Shown here piece by piece: positions 1 to 5,540 of a DNA stretch of 8,930 nucleotides (the stretch's first letter is position 1; every line of letters starts with the position of its first letter). Below the pieces are notes generated by a model that was not told the DNA's origin, did no database searches, and worked only from the letters and a program-made list of their open reading frames with translations. Source of the stretch: an uncultured Collinsella sp. (GTDB lineage Bacteria > Actinomycetota > Coriobacteriia > Coriobacteriales > Coriobacteriaceae). The stretch is taken from NCBI GenBank assembly GCA_902495545.1, contig CABUXM010000078.1, positions 1-8,930 of the forward strand, in the 5' to 3' direction. A program made the translations under genes and the position numbers.

Positions 1-381
1 GCGCACAGCAAGGGCTGGAAGGTCGGCGTGGTAAGCGGCGGCTTCCATGAGGTGGCCGACAAGATCGTGGCCGCCGCGGGCATCGATTTTTGCCTGGCTA
101 ACCGCCTAGAGGTCGTGGACGGCAAGCTCACCGGTAAGCTGGCGGCAGACATCGTGACCAAGGAATCCAAGCTCATCCAGCTGCTGGATTGGGCGGTTGA
201 GTGCGGTGTCGACATGGCCCACACCGTCGCGATCGGTGACGGCGCCAACGACATCCCCATGATTCAGGCCGCGGGCACGGGCATCGCGTTTTGCGCCAAG
301 CCCAAGACGCGCGAAGCCGCCCCGTTTGCCATCGATGAGCGCAACCTGATGCTCGCCATGGACATCATCCTGCGCGACTAG
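1..381 (+). CDS. serB: Phosphoserine phosphatase, C-terminal part (5' end outside window)
   Basis: The reading frame is open from base 1 and ends at TAG 379-381, so only the last 126 codons are present. The fragment shows the later HAD-superfamily motifs in order: motif II as VVSGGF (codons 11-16), the motif III lysine within TKESKL (about codons 54-59), and motif IV as GDGANDIPMI (about codons 79-88), which carries the Mg-binding aspartates. This arrangement, with the SGGF and GDGAND signatures, is typical of SerB, the cytoplasmic enzyme that dephosphorylates O-phosphoserine in the last step of serine synthesis. The cap domain and the nucleophile motif DxDxT must lie upstream of the window. 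It is followed by 114 bp holding a promoter and an inverted repeat before larB, so it is probably not in the lar operon. A related HAD phosphatase is the main alternative. Confidence 0.9.
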   Translation, partial: AHSKGWKVGVVSGGFHEVADKIVAAAGIDFCLANRLEVVDGKLTGKLAADIVTKESKLIQLLDWAVECGVDMAHTVAIGDGANDIPMIQAAGTGIAFCAKPKTREAAPFAIDERNLMLAMDIILRD

Positions 382-390
382 TCGATCCTT

Positions 391-419
391 CTAACAAGAG
401 AATCAGTCTGTCCTATAGT
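391..419 (+). promoter_or_regulatory. Candidate sigma-70-type promoter of larB-larC-tetR
   Basis: A -10-like TATAGT (414-419, five of six consensus bases) follows a -35-like CTAACA (391-396, four of six) at the ideal 17-bp spacing. Transcription would start near 426, giving a leader of about 70 nt before larB. A weaker alternative is TAGACT at 467-472, preceded by TG at 464-465 and a poor -35 at 444-449. Either promoter would be overlapped by the inverted repeat at 418-451. Confidence 0.5.
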
Positions 420-451
420 TTCCGAACAATTTTGTCTTAGTGTTCGGAAAC
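418..451. promoter_or_regulatory. Perfect 11-bp inverted repeat, probable operator upstream of larB
   Basis: GTTTCCGAACA (418-428) and TGTTCGGAAAC (441-451) are exact reverse complements separated by 12 bp. Each arm also contains a small dyad of its own, TTC-C-GAA (420-426) and TTC-G-GAA (443-449), with centres 23 bp apart, about two helical turns. The left arm overlaps the candidate -10 box and start site, which is where a repressor would act. The TetR protein encoded at the end of this operon is the obvious candidate ligand, by inference only. No T-tract follows, so it is a poor serB terminator. Confidence 0.55.
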
Positions 452-495
452 ATACCCTTTGAGTGCTAGACTTTGCGCCGTCGAAGGGAACATAT

Positions 496-1278
496 ATGGA
501 TAAGCGAGATCTTGAGCAATTGCTGAGCGATGTTGCCGGCGGAGTAGTCACCCCGGCAGTCGCCCTCACGCGCCTCCAGACGGCGCCAACCGCCGATCTG
601 GGTTTTGCGCAGCTCGATCTTTCGCGCGGGGTGCGCCAGGGAGCCGGCGAGGTTGTCTACGGCGCCGGTAAAACCGCCGAGCAAATTGCCGCCATTATCG
701 AAGCGCTGCGCGATGCCGGTCAGGAGCGCATCCTGGTCACGCGCCTGGACAGCGAAAAAGCAGCCCGTACCTCGGAGCTTCTCGGCAACGACATCGACCT
801 GGGATATGCCCCGAACGCCCAGCTCGCCCTAGTGGGTGGCAAGCCCTCCCCCACCGGTAACGGACGCGTTGTCGTCGCCTGCGCCGGCACGAGCGACCTG
901 CCCGTCGCCGAAGAGGCGGCACTGACGGCCGAGTTCTACGGCAACGAGGTCGACCGCCTCTACGACGTGGGTGTCGCCGGCCTGCACCGCCTGCTCGCTC
1001 ATGCCGAGGAACTTGCCCAGGCGCAGGTGGTCATCGCCATCGCCGGCATGGAAGGCGCCCTGGCGAGCGTTATCGGCGGTCTGGTGAGCTGTCCGGTCAT
1101 TGCCGTTCCCACCAGCGTGGGCTACGGCGCGAGCTTTGGTGGCGTAGCCGCGCTGCTCGCCATGCTCAACTCCTGTGCCAGTGGCGTTTCGGTCGTCAAT
1201 ATCGACAACGGCTTTGGTGCCGCCTACCAGGCAAGTCTTATCAATCATCTGAGCGCCGGTACATCCCGCGCCCGTTAA
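496..1278 (+). CDS. larB: LarB, pyridinium-3,5-biscarboxylate mononucleotide synthase (nickel-pincer cofactor biosynthesis)
   Basis: LarB starts nickel-pincer nucleotide synthesis: it carboxylates the pyridinium ring of nicotinic acid adenine dinucleotide and releases AMP, yielding the biscarboxylate mononucleotide. The 260-residue product has the usual LarB length and the AIR-carboxylase (PurE)-like C-terminal domain. Visible blocks are LDLSRGVRQG (41-49), EVVYGAGKT (52-60), AGTSDLPVAEEA (130-141), YDVGVAGLHRLL (156-167), PTSVGYGASFGG (205-216) and AMLNSCASGVSVVNIDNG (222-239). Cys227 in that last block is probably the cysteine that forms the covalent substrate adduct in the family. I chose the ATG at 496 because AAGGG (484-488) lies seven bases before it; a GTG at 463 would add 11 unlikely residues. 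larC follows after 10 bases, with its ribosome site overlapping the larB stop. Confidence 0.95.
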   Translation: MDKRDLEQLLSDVAGGVVTPAVALTRLQTAPTADLGFAQLDLSRGVRQGAGEVVYGAGKTAEQIAAIIEALRDAGQERILVTRLDSEKAARTSELLGNDIDLGYAPNAQLALVGGKPSPTGNGRVVVACAGTSDLPVAEEAALTAEFYGNEVDRLYDVGVAGLHRLLAHAEELAQAQVVIAIAGMEGALASVIGGLVSCPVIAVPTSVGYGASFGGVAALLAMLNSCASGVSVVNIDNGFGAAYQASLINHLSAGTSRAR

Positions 1279-1288
1279 GGAGCATTCC

Positions 1289-2212
1289 ATGTCCAACCAT
1301 CAGCATACGCTTATCATCGACGGCACCTCGGGCATCAGCGGCGATATGACCGTCGCGGCCCTGCTCGACCTGGGCGCCAGCGAGGAGCACCTGCGCGAAC
1401 AGCTCGCCACGCTGCCGGTCGACGGCTTTTCGATCTCCGTGACGCGCGTAAACAAGCATGGCATCGACGCCTGCGATTTCGACGTTCAGCTGGCAGAAGA
1501 GCTCGAGAACCACGACCACGACATGGCATGGCTCTACGGCAACGAAACAGCTGCCGAGCACACGCACGAGCACGAGCACGAGCACGAGCACCACCATCAT
1601 GACCATGACGAGCATGAGCACTGCCATGAGCATGATCATGAGACCCACGGCCATGGCCACGAGGGTCACCATCACGCCCACCACCATCACCACCGTTCTT
1701 TGGCGGACGTCACCGCTATCATCGACGGCTCGCAGCTAAGCGATGGCACCAAGCGTCGTGCGCTCGCCATCTTTACCGCGCTCGCCGCCGCCGAGGCAAA
1801 GGCCCACGGCAAAACGCCCGAGACCGTCATGTTCCACGAGGTAGGCGCCGTCGATTCCATCGTCGACGTCTGCTCTGTCGCCATCTGCCTCGATGACCTA
1901 GGTATTGAGGACATCGTGGTCGAGTCGCTCTCCGAAGGCCACGGAACCATTCGCTGCGCCCACGGCCTTATGCCCATTCCCGTCCCCGCTGTCGTCAACC
2001 TGTGCCAGGCGGGCAATATCGCCCTCACGCCCGCACCGGTCGCTGGCGAGCTCGTGACGCCCACGGGCGCCGCCATCGTCACCGCGCTGCGCACGTCCGA
2101 GCACCTGCCGGCACGCTACCACATCGAGGCCGTCGGCTACGGCGCCGGCAAGCGCCCCTACGAGGGTTGCTCCGGCACGCTCCGTTGTCTACTCGTTGAC
2201 GTGGATGCATAG
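1289..2212 (+). CDS. larC: LarC N-terminal domain protein (LarC1-like) with His-rich segment; LarC2 domain absent
   Basis: LarC is the CTP-dependent enzyme that inserts nickel into the pincer nucleotide. The N-terminal domain is clear: DGTSGISGDMTVAALLDLGA (11-30), HEVGAVDSIVDV (183-194), GLMPIPVPA (226-234), ELVTPTGAAI (254-263) and GYGAGKRPYEG (283-293). Residues 91-135 form a low-complexity block with 26 histidines in 45 positions, a likely nickel-binding or storage segment. Full-length LarC is usually about 400 residues; this ORF stops at 307, just after the GYGAG block, so the C-terminal domain that binds Mn-CTP is missing. In Lactiplantibacillus plantarum the two halves are joined by programmed frameshifting, but here a TetR gene starts two bases after the stop and no frame downstream resembles LarC2. 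The Shine-Dalgarno AAGGAG (1277-1282) lies six bases before ATG. Whether the short form inserts nickel by itself is unknown. Confidence 0.9.
   Translation: MSNHQHTLIIDGTSGISGDMTVAALLDLGASEEHLREQLATLPVDGFSISVTRVNKHGIDACDFDVQLAEELENHDHDMAWLYGNETAAEHTHEHEHEHEHHHHDHDEHEHCHEHDHETHGHGHEGHHHAHHHHHRSLADVTAIIDGSQLSDGTKRRALAIFTALAAAEAKAHGKTPETVMFHEVGAVDSIVDVCSVAICLDDLGIEDIVVESLSEGHGTIRCAHGLMPIPVPAVVNLCQAGNIALTPAPVAGELVTPTGAAIVTALRTSEHLPARYHIEAVGYGAGKRPYEGCSGTLRCLLVDVDA
1559..1693 (+). repeat. His/Glu/Asp-rich low-complexity coding repeat within larC
   Basis: These 45 codons specify 26 histidines, mixed mostly with Glu, Asp and Gly. The beginning is a near-perfect hexanucleotide microsatellite of GAGCAC units, after which CAC/CAT codons alternate with GAG/GAC. 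Such a tract can expand or contract by slippage in steps of two codons without breaking the frame. Its position, between the two conserved parts of the LarC N-terminal domain, matches where LarC proteins often carry histidine-rich insertions. Confidence 0.85.
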
Positions 2213-2214
2213 CC

Positions 2215-2754
2215 ATGGATGCCCGCAAAGAAAAAAGCCGCGCTGCCATCGTTGCAGCGTTCTCCGAGCTGCTACGCGAAGAGGATTACGGCAAGATTAC
2301 CGTCGGCGACATCATCGCTCGTGCCCATGTTGGTCGGGCCACGTTCTACGGCCTCTTCAAGAGCAAAGACGACCTACTGTCCGAGCTCGTGAACGACATC
2401 TGCGCCCACGCCCTCGACGACGATGGTACGCCGCTCGACGACCCACTCGTGCAAGTCGAGCATATCCTCAACAACCTCTGGGAACGCCGTCAGGGCGTTC
2501 GAGCCCTCGTAGCCGGAGCCGGCTCGCGCGTCTTCGCCGACTGCTTACGCAAGACCATCATGTCACGAGCAGCCGAAACCGTGCCCGTCGACCCCTCAGG
2601 CCCCGCCGGCACCATGGACCGCAGTTTCCTACTACACCACATAGCCTCAAGCTTCGTAGGAATGGTCCAATGGTGGGCCTGGCACAACTTCCAAGCAGAC
2701 AAAGCCGACGTAGCCAAAGACTACCTCTCAGCCATAAAACCCCTCTTCAACTAA
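2215..2754 (+). CDS. TetR/AcrR-family transcriptional regulator, last gene of the larBC operon
   Basis: This 179-residue protein has the standard TetR layout. The N-terminal three-helix DNA-binding domain covers about residues 5-55, with the helix-turn-helix and its anchor in ITVGDIIARAHVGRATFYGL (28-47) followed by FKSKDDLL (48-55). The rest is a variable ligand/dimerisation domain ending in HHIASSFVGMVQWWAWHNF, which resembles the TetR C-terminal type found with DhaS-like regulators. The ATG lies two bases after the larC stop with no good ribosome site of its own, so translation is probably coupled to larC. Co-transcription suggests it controls this operon and perhaps larA-larD; the dyad at 418-451 and the palindrome at 3833-3847 are candidate targets. 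The ligand is unknown; lactate or a related acid is only a guess. The 3' third drifts to C/A-rich, G-poor sequence, continuing into the spacer. Confidence 0.88.
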   Translation: MDARKEKSRAAIVAAFSELLREEDYGKITVGDIIARAHVGRATFYGLFKSKDDLLSELVNDICAHALDDDGTPLDDPLVQVEHILNNLWERRQGVRALVAGAGSRVFADCLRKTIMSRAAETVPVDPSGPAGTMDRSFLLHHIASSFVGMVQWWAWHNFQADKADVAKDYLSAIKPLFN

Positions 2755-2760
2755 GTAAGC

Positions 2761-2836
2761 CCCTCATCCCAAAGTTCCGCCCTCATCTCAAAGCCCCGCC
2801 CCAACCCAAAGCACAATCCATCCCAAAGTATCGACT
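2761..2836 (+). repeat. Degenerate 19-nt tandem repeat, about four units
   Basis: Starting seven bases after the tetR stop, units CCCTCATCCCAAAGTTCCG (2761-2779), CCCTCATCTCAAAGCCCCG (2780-2798), CCCCAACCCAAAGCACAAT (2799-2817) and a weaker fourth unit (2818-2836) follow head to tail, all sharing a CCAAAG or TCAAAG core. The tract is almost free of G on this strand. No start codon, promoter or hairpin was seen in it. Function is unknown; it may be a decayed minisatellite. Confidence 0.55.
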
Positions 2837-2929
2837 ACAGCCCAACGCCCCTACCAGCAACAAGCCCCTCCCATCCAAATTCAGATTTATATGTTGGGCT
2901 GCTTGCTCGAGCGCAGCAAAGACCCCGCA

Positions 2930-3054
2930 GCTGGCCGCATGGGGTAACTTCCCAGCGCATTCCGCAGGACGCAAAAAGGCTCGCCGCACGAAGTGCGCAG
3001 CGAGCCTTTTTGCATGTCCGAGGACGCGCTGGGAAGTTACCCCATGCGGCCAGC
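2930..3054. repeat. 125-bp palindrome, copy A of a hypervariable-arm palindromic element
   Basis: The outer arms 2930-2958 and 3026-3054 are 29-bp perfect reverse complements. Inside are 12-nt non-complementary wings containing TCCGCAGGAC (2961-2970) and GTCCGAGGAC (3016-3025), each a small dyad. Then comes an inner stem, GCAAAAAGGCTCGC (2971-2984) with GCGAGCCTTTTTGC (3000-3013), and a centre with CGCAC-GAA-GTGCG (2985-2997). Core, wings and flanks match copy B at 5853-5979, while the arms match at only about 14 of 29 positions by hand alignment. The element lies between convergent tetR and larD, 21 nt from the larD stop. As DNA it could extrude a cruciform; as RNA it would make a junction with two tiny side hairpins. 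Confidence 0.9.
2971..3013. terminator. Bidirectional intrinsic terminator between tetR and larD
   Basis: The inner GC-rich stem GGCTCGC/GCGAGCC is bordered by AAAAA on the left and TTTTT on the right, so RNA made in either direction has a hairpin followed by five U residues. It can end both tetR (+) and larD (-). This is the core of palindrome copy A; the terminating hairpin would form before the far 29-nt arm is transcribed. Confidence 0.75.
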
Positions 3055-3075
3055 GGACAACTATGTAGCCTTGGA

Positions 3076-3807
3076 CTAGAACATGCCCAAGAAACCATGC
3101 ACAAACAGTGCAGCCAGAGCGGCACCGATAAACGGAGCAATGCCAGGAACGAGCAGGCCGTACTTCCAGTTGTTGTCGGCCTTGTTCTTAATCGGCAGCA
3201 CCTGATAGGCCATGCGAGGACCAAGGTCACGGGCCTGGTTCATGGCGAAGCCAGTGATACCTCCCATGCCCATGCCAACAGCCCAAACGATCAGACCGAC
3301 GCAGATAGCGAGCATCAGGACGTTCTCGCCAGCACGGTTAGCAGCAGCAAGGATGGCGCTGATGAACACAAAGGTGCAGATAGCCTCGCAGAAGAAATTA
3401 CGGGCATAGTTCGTACCCTCGGTGGTGGGGTTGGTCGAGAAGATGTTGCGCTGAGCAATGGGATCGATGACACCATCGGAAGCCTTGAACTCATCGGCAT
3501 ACATCAACCATGCGATCACGGCACCCGCAAAGCCGCCGAGCATATCGGCAATCATGAAGGGGATGCAGCTGCTCCACGGCACCAGACCGACGATGCACTG
3601 GGCAAGCACCATAGCCGGGTTCATGCACACGGCGCCACCAAAGACAAACAGGCAGACCGAGATGCCAAAAGACCAAGTGGTGATGGCAAACATATGGCCG
3701 GAGCCCTGATACTTGGTACCCTTAAGCACGGTATCGCAGTGCACGCCCACGCCAAAGATGATCATGAGGGCCGTTGCGCCGAATTCGCAGAGGAGTTTGG
3801 TAAGCAT
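3076..3807 (-). CDS. larD: LarD, GlpF-family aquaglyceroporin, probable lactic acid channel
   Basis: This 243-residue membrane protein is a major intrinsic protein of the glycerol-facilitator branch, with about six hydrophobic segments and two re-entrant pore loops. Loop B has the normal NPA box in GGAVCMNPAMVLA (58-70, NPA 63-65). Loop E reads GFAMNQARDLGPR (186-198), so the second box is NQA (190-192) rather than NPA; Arg193 and Asp194 of the selectivity filter are kept. In lactobacilli the equivalent gene (larD, also called glpF1) lies in the lar operon and conducts lactic acid, and here it directly follows larA, 49 bp away on the same strand, which supports the same role. The ATG at 3807 has a modest AAGG four bases upstream. 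A glycerol facilitator is the alternative. A long palindrome terminates it 21 nt after the stop. Confidence 0.88.
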   Translation of the reverse strand: MLTKLLCEFGATALMIIFGVGVHCDTVLKGTKYQGSGHMFAITTWSFGISVCLFVFGGAVCMNPAMVLAQCIVGLVPWSSCIPFMIADMLGGFAGAVIAWLMYADEFKASDGVIDPIAQRNIFSTNPTTEGTNYARNFFCEAICTFVFISAILAAANRAGENVLMLAICVGLIVWAVGMGMGGITGFAMNQARDLGPRMAYQVLPIKNKADNNWKYGLLVPGIAPFIGAALAALFVHGFLGMF

Positions 3808-3832
3808 AAAACCTTATCTTTCTTGTCGGTTA

Positions 3833-3847
3833 TAAACGATTCGTTTA
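3833..3847. promoter_or_regulatory. 15-bp perfect palindrome in the larA-larD spacer
   Basis: TAAACGA (3833-3839) and TCGTTTA (3841-3847) are perfect reverse complements around a single T. The site fills much of the 49-bp space between the larA stop and the larD start. It is too AT-rich and too tight in its loop to be a terminator, so a protein-binding site giving separate control of larD is more likely. Which protein binds is not visible. Confidence 0.4.
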
Positions 3848-3856
3848 GGCCGCGTA

Positions 3857-5134
3857 CTAGTGCTGTGCGACGACAACGCCCAGGCCATCGGGAATGACGG
3901 CCACCTTGGCATCGGCACCCTTCATCTCAAAGGCGAGCTTGAGCGCCTCATCGAGGGTGTTGACCGGCGTCATGTGCATATCCTTGATCATCTGGTGATC
4001 GCACAGGTCGGTGACCATGATCACAGGGTGATGCGCCAGGATGCGGGCAAAGATCTGGCTCGTCCACTGGTCGGGCAGGGTCTCGTCCTTAGGACGGTCG
4101 ATGCAGGCACGCTCAAACTCCGCCGGATCGTTGTCGGCGATGTTGTGATAGAAGCCCTCGCCACCGTGACCGTCGGCACAGCCGGCGACGTCGATGATCA
4201 CGCCGCCCTCGGGAAGCGTAGCCTCGGCAGAGCACATGCCCTTCACGGCCTGATAGATGTTCTGGTCGAGCGGGTAGCCGCCGTTGGTGGTAATGGCAAT
4301 CTCGCACTCGACGGGCTCAACGCCGGCAAGGCTCTTCACGAACTCGCAGCCAGCCTCGTGCGCCTTGTGGATGTCGCCGGCAAAGGAGCCGATGACCTCG
4401 TGCTTGCCGTTGAGCACCACGTTGAGCACAAAGGCAAGGTGAGCCATCTCGGCAGCGGCAAACATGTCCTCGCTCACGTGGTTGTGGCACAGGTTGCCGG
4501 CACGCGAATGGGAATCGTTCACAAACTGACCGTTGTGGTTGTACATGATGGTCTTGTAGCTGGCGATGCCAGGCAGGACGGACTTGCGGCTACCAGAGAA
4601 ACCGGCAAAGAAGTGCGGCTCAATAAAGCCCTCGGCAAGCAGCAGATCGCAATCGGCAGCAATCTTGTTGATGATGCACTCGCCGCCAGAAGGCAGGGTG
4701 CCGATCTTTTTCATCATGCTGTCATCGGTCGCGACGTGCATAACGATTTCCTCGTTGGCAACGATCTCCTCGCCGTACTTGTTGACGAGTTCCTCATGCG
4801 TCGACGGACGATGCATACCCGTAGCAACCAAAATGCGCACGCGAGCCTCGGGCGCAGCGGAATGGATGTGATGCAGCAGAATAGGCATCGTCACACGCGA
4901 GGGAACGGGACGCGTATGGTCGGAGCTAATGATGACGATATCCTTCTTGCCAGCACAAAGCTCCTCGAGCGACGGCGAGCCATAAGGGTTGGCAAGCGAC
5001 TCCTCTACCAGCTCTTCCTGCGATTTCGTGGTCTTAAACTCGTTTTGATGACCTTCCATCACACCCGCGAAGTTCTTATCCTCGAGCTCCAGATGCAACG
5101 TCTTGTGGTCAAACGGCAGTTCACATTCAAACAA
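3857..5134 (-). CDS. larA: LarA, nickel-pincer-dependent lactate racemase
   Basis: LarA interconverts D- and L-lactate by hydride transfer to a covalently bound nickel-pincer nucleotide. The 425-residue product matches the L. plantarum enzyme in length and, from the start chosen here, in numbering: Asp72 and Arg75 in SSDHTRPVPS (70-79), His108 in ATGMHRPSTHEEL, His174 in EPHFFAGFSG, Lys184 in SRKSVLPG (182-189), the residue that forms the thioamide link to the cofactor, and His200 in YNHNG, the nickel ligand. Later blocks include TNGGYPLDQNIYQAVKG and GHGGEGFYHN. The predicted start is TTG (5134-5132), preceded by AAGGAAGAGGG about 9 nt upstream; the nearest in-frame ATG (codon 26) would remove conserved N-terminal residues. 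larD follows in the same unit. Other LarA homologues act on other 2-hydroxyacids, but the close fit to the lactobacillus enzyme favours lactate. Confidence 0.95.
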   Translation of the reverse strand: MFECELPFDHKTLHLELEDKNFAGVMEGHQNEFKTTKSQEELVEESLANPYGSPSLEELCAGKKDIVIISSDHTRPVPSRVTMPILLHHIHSAAPEARVRILVATGMHRPSTHEELVNKYGEEIVANEEIVMHVATDDSMMKKIGTLPSGGECIINKIAADCDLLLAEGFIEPHFFAGFSGSRKSVLPGIASYKTIMYNHNGQFVNDSHSRAGNLCHNHVSEDMFAAAEMAHLAFVLNVVLNGKHEVIGSFAGDIHKAHEAGCEFVKSLAGVEPVECEIAITTNGGYPLDQNIYQAVKGMCSAEATLPEGGVIIDVAGCADGHGGEGFYHNIADNDPAEFERACIDRPKDETLPDQWTSQIFARILAHHPVIMVTDLCDHQMIKDMHMTPVNTLDEALKLAFEMKGADAKVAVIPDGLGVVVAQH

Positions 5135-5254
5135 TGACGAGCGCCCTCTTCCTTTTCAACTGACACACTAGATAAACCGTTGGAAGGATACGCCGCTCAC
5201 CGAAAAACACCACCGTCCACCGACCCATTAACACAACGTTCATATTTGACCCAC

Positions 5255-5291
5255 AACAAAACGGCCGCGACCCCAAACGGGACCGCAGCCG
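5255..5291 (-). terminator. Strand-specific intrinsic terminator upstream of larA
   Basis: Minus-strand RNA from 5291 to 5262 forms a 13-bp stem, CGGCUGCGGUCCC with GGGGUCGCGGCCG, around a GUUU loop, followed by UUUUGUUGU. Three pairs are G-U in this direction; on plus-strand RNA they become A-C mismatches and no U-tract follows, so the structure works only toward larA. A second hairpin, CCTGTC/GACAGG (5292-5297 with 5310-5315), abuts it with no gap. It ends about 120 nt before the larA start, so it either ends a separate transcript or attenuates larA. Confidence 0.7.
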
Positions 5292-5342
5292 CCTGTCAAA
5301 GACACTATAGACAGGATGATTTACGCAGCGCCGAGGCAAACA

Positions 5343-5540
5343 TCTAGTCCGAGACGTACGCACGTAAGCCATTTTGCATAAATTCGTTAATTAATTGCAT
5401 AAGATGGCGCATGGATTTCTGGCCATAACTGGGTAGTACCCTCCGGAGCGTGCATTTTTGCGAGTATTCAGCATCGCGGGATAAGATTTTGGTGCCAAAA
5501 ATCTTTCAAAAGGTAGATAGTCCTCATGACTCGACCCATC
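5343..5540 (-). other. Possible leader or decayed small ORF upstream of larA
   Basis: On the minus strand one frame is open from about 5501 to the TAG at 5345-5343 and reads about 53 residues, ending MQNGLRAYVSD, but has no good start near its beginning; the first ATGs are internal (5413-5411, 5400-5398, 5378-5376). Removing one base from the T-run at 5486-5490 would join it to an upstream frame beginning MRTIYLLKD and give about 60-64 residues. A different frame is open from 5609 to 5391 (about 72 residues). No clear Shine-Dalgarno supports either. The stretch lies just before the terminator at 5255-5291, so a structured leader RNA or small RNA fits as well as a peptide. I do not recognise a function. 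Confidence 0.3.
5374..5402. repeat. Two TTGCATAA direct repeats 21 bp apart
   Basis: TTGCATAA occurs at 5374-5381 and again at 5395-5402, exactly 21 bp or two helical turns apart, with the palindromic TTAATTAA between them. Such phasing suits a pair of protein-binding sites. They lie on the larA upstream side, inside the possible leader. Confidence 0.35.

Noticed and set aside
829..1693. Minus-strand frames opposite larB and larC, including a Val/Met-rich one resembling a membrane protein
   Set aside because: The hydrophobic run is simply the reverse complement of the His/Glu codons of larC.
2930..3054. Integron attC site or insertion-sequence ends
   Set aside because: attC sites have conserved ends and a variable centre, the opposite of this. 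No transposase, integrase or target-site duplication was seen.
2196..3068. 290-residue plus-strand frame overlapping tetR and the palindrome, considered as a displaced LarC2
   Set aside because: The translation is Arg/Pro/Ser-rich, overlaps tetR in another frame and runs through the terminator; it shows no LarC2 features.
3010..3897. 295-residue plus-strand frame opposite larD
   Set aside because: It begins inside the palindrome core and is antisense to larD, whose pore motifs are clear.
3860..5137. 425-residue open frame on the plus strand exactly opposite larA
   Set aside because: It mirrors larA nearly end to end, and larA carries all catalytic residues. The antisense product shows no family features.
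5304..5309. TATAGT-like sequence on the minus strand as a larA promoter
   Set aside because: It lies in the loop of the hairpin before the terminator, has no -35, and its transcript would run straight into that terminator.
5127..5372. 81-residue minus-strand ORF just upstream of larA
   Set aside because: It runs through the intrinsic terminator hairpin and overlaps the larA start; no conserved features.
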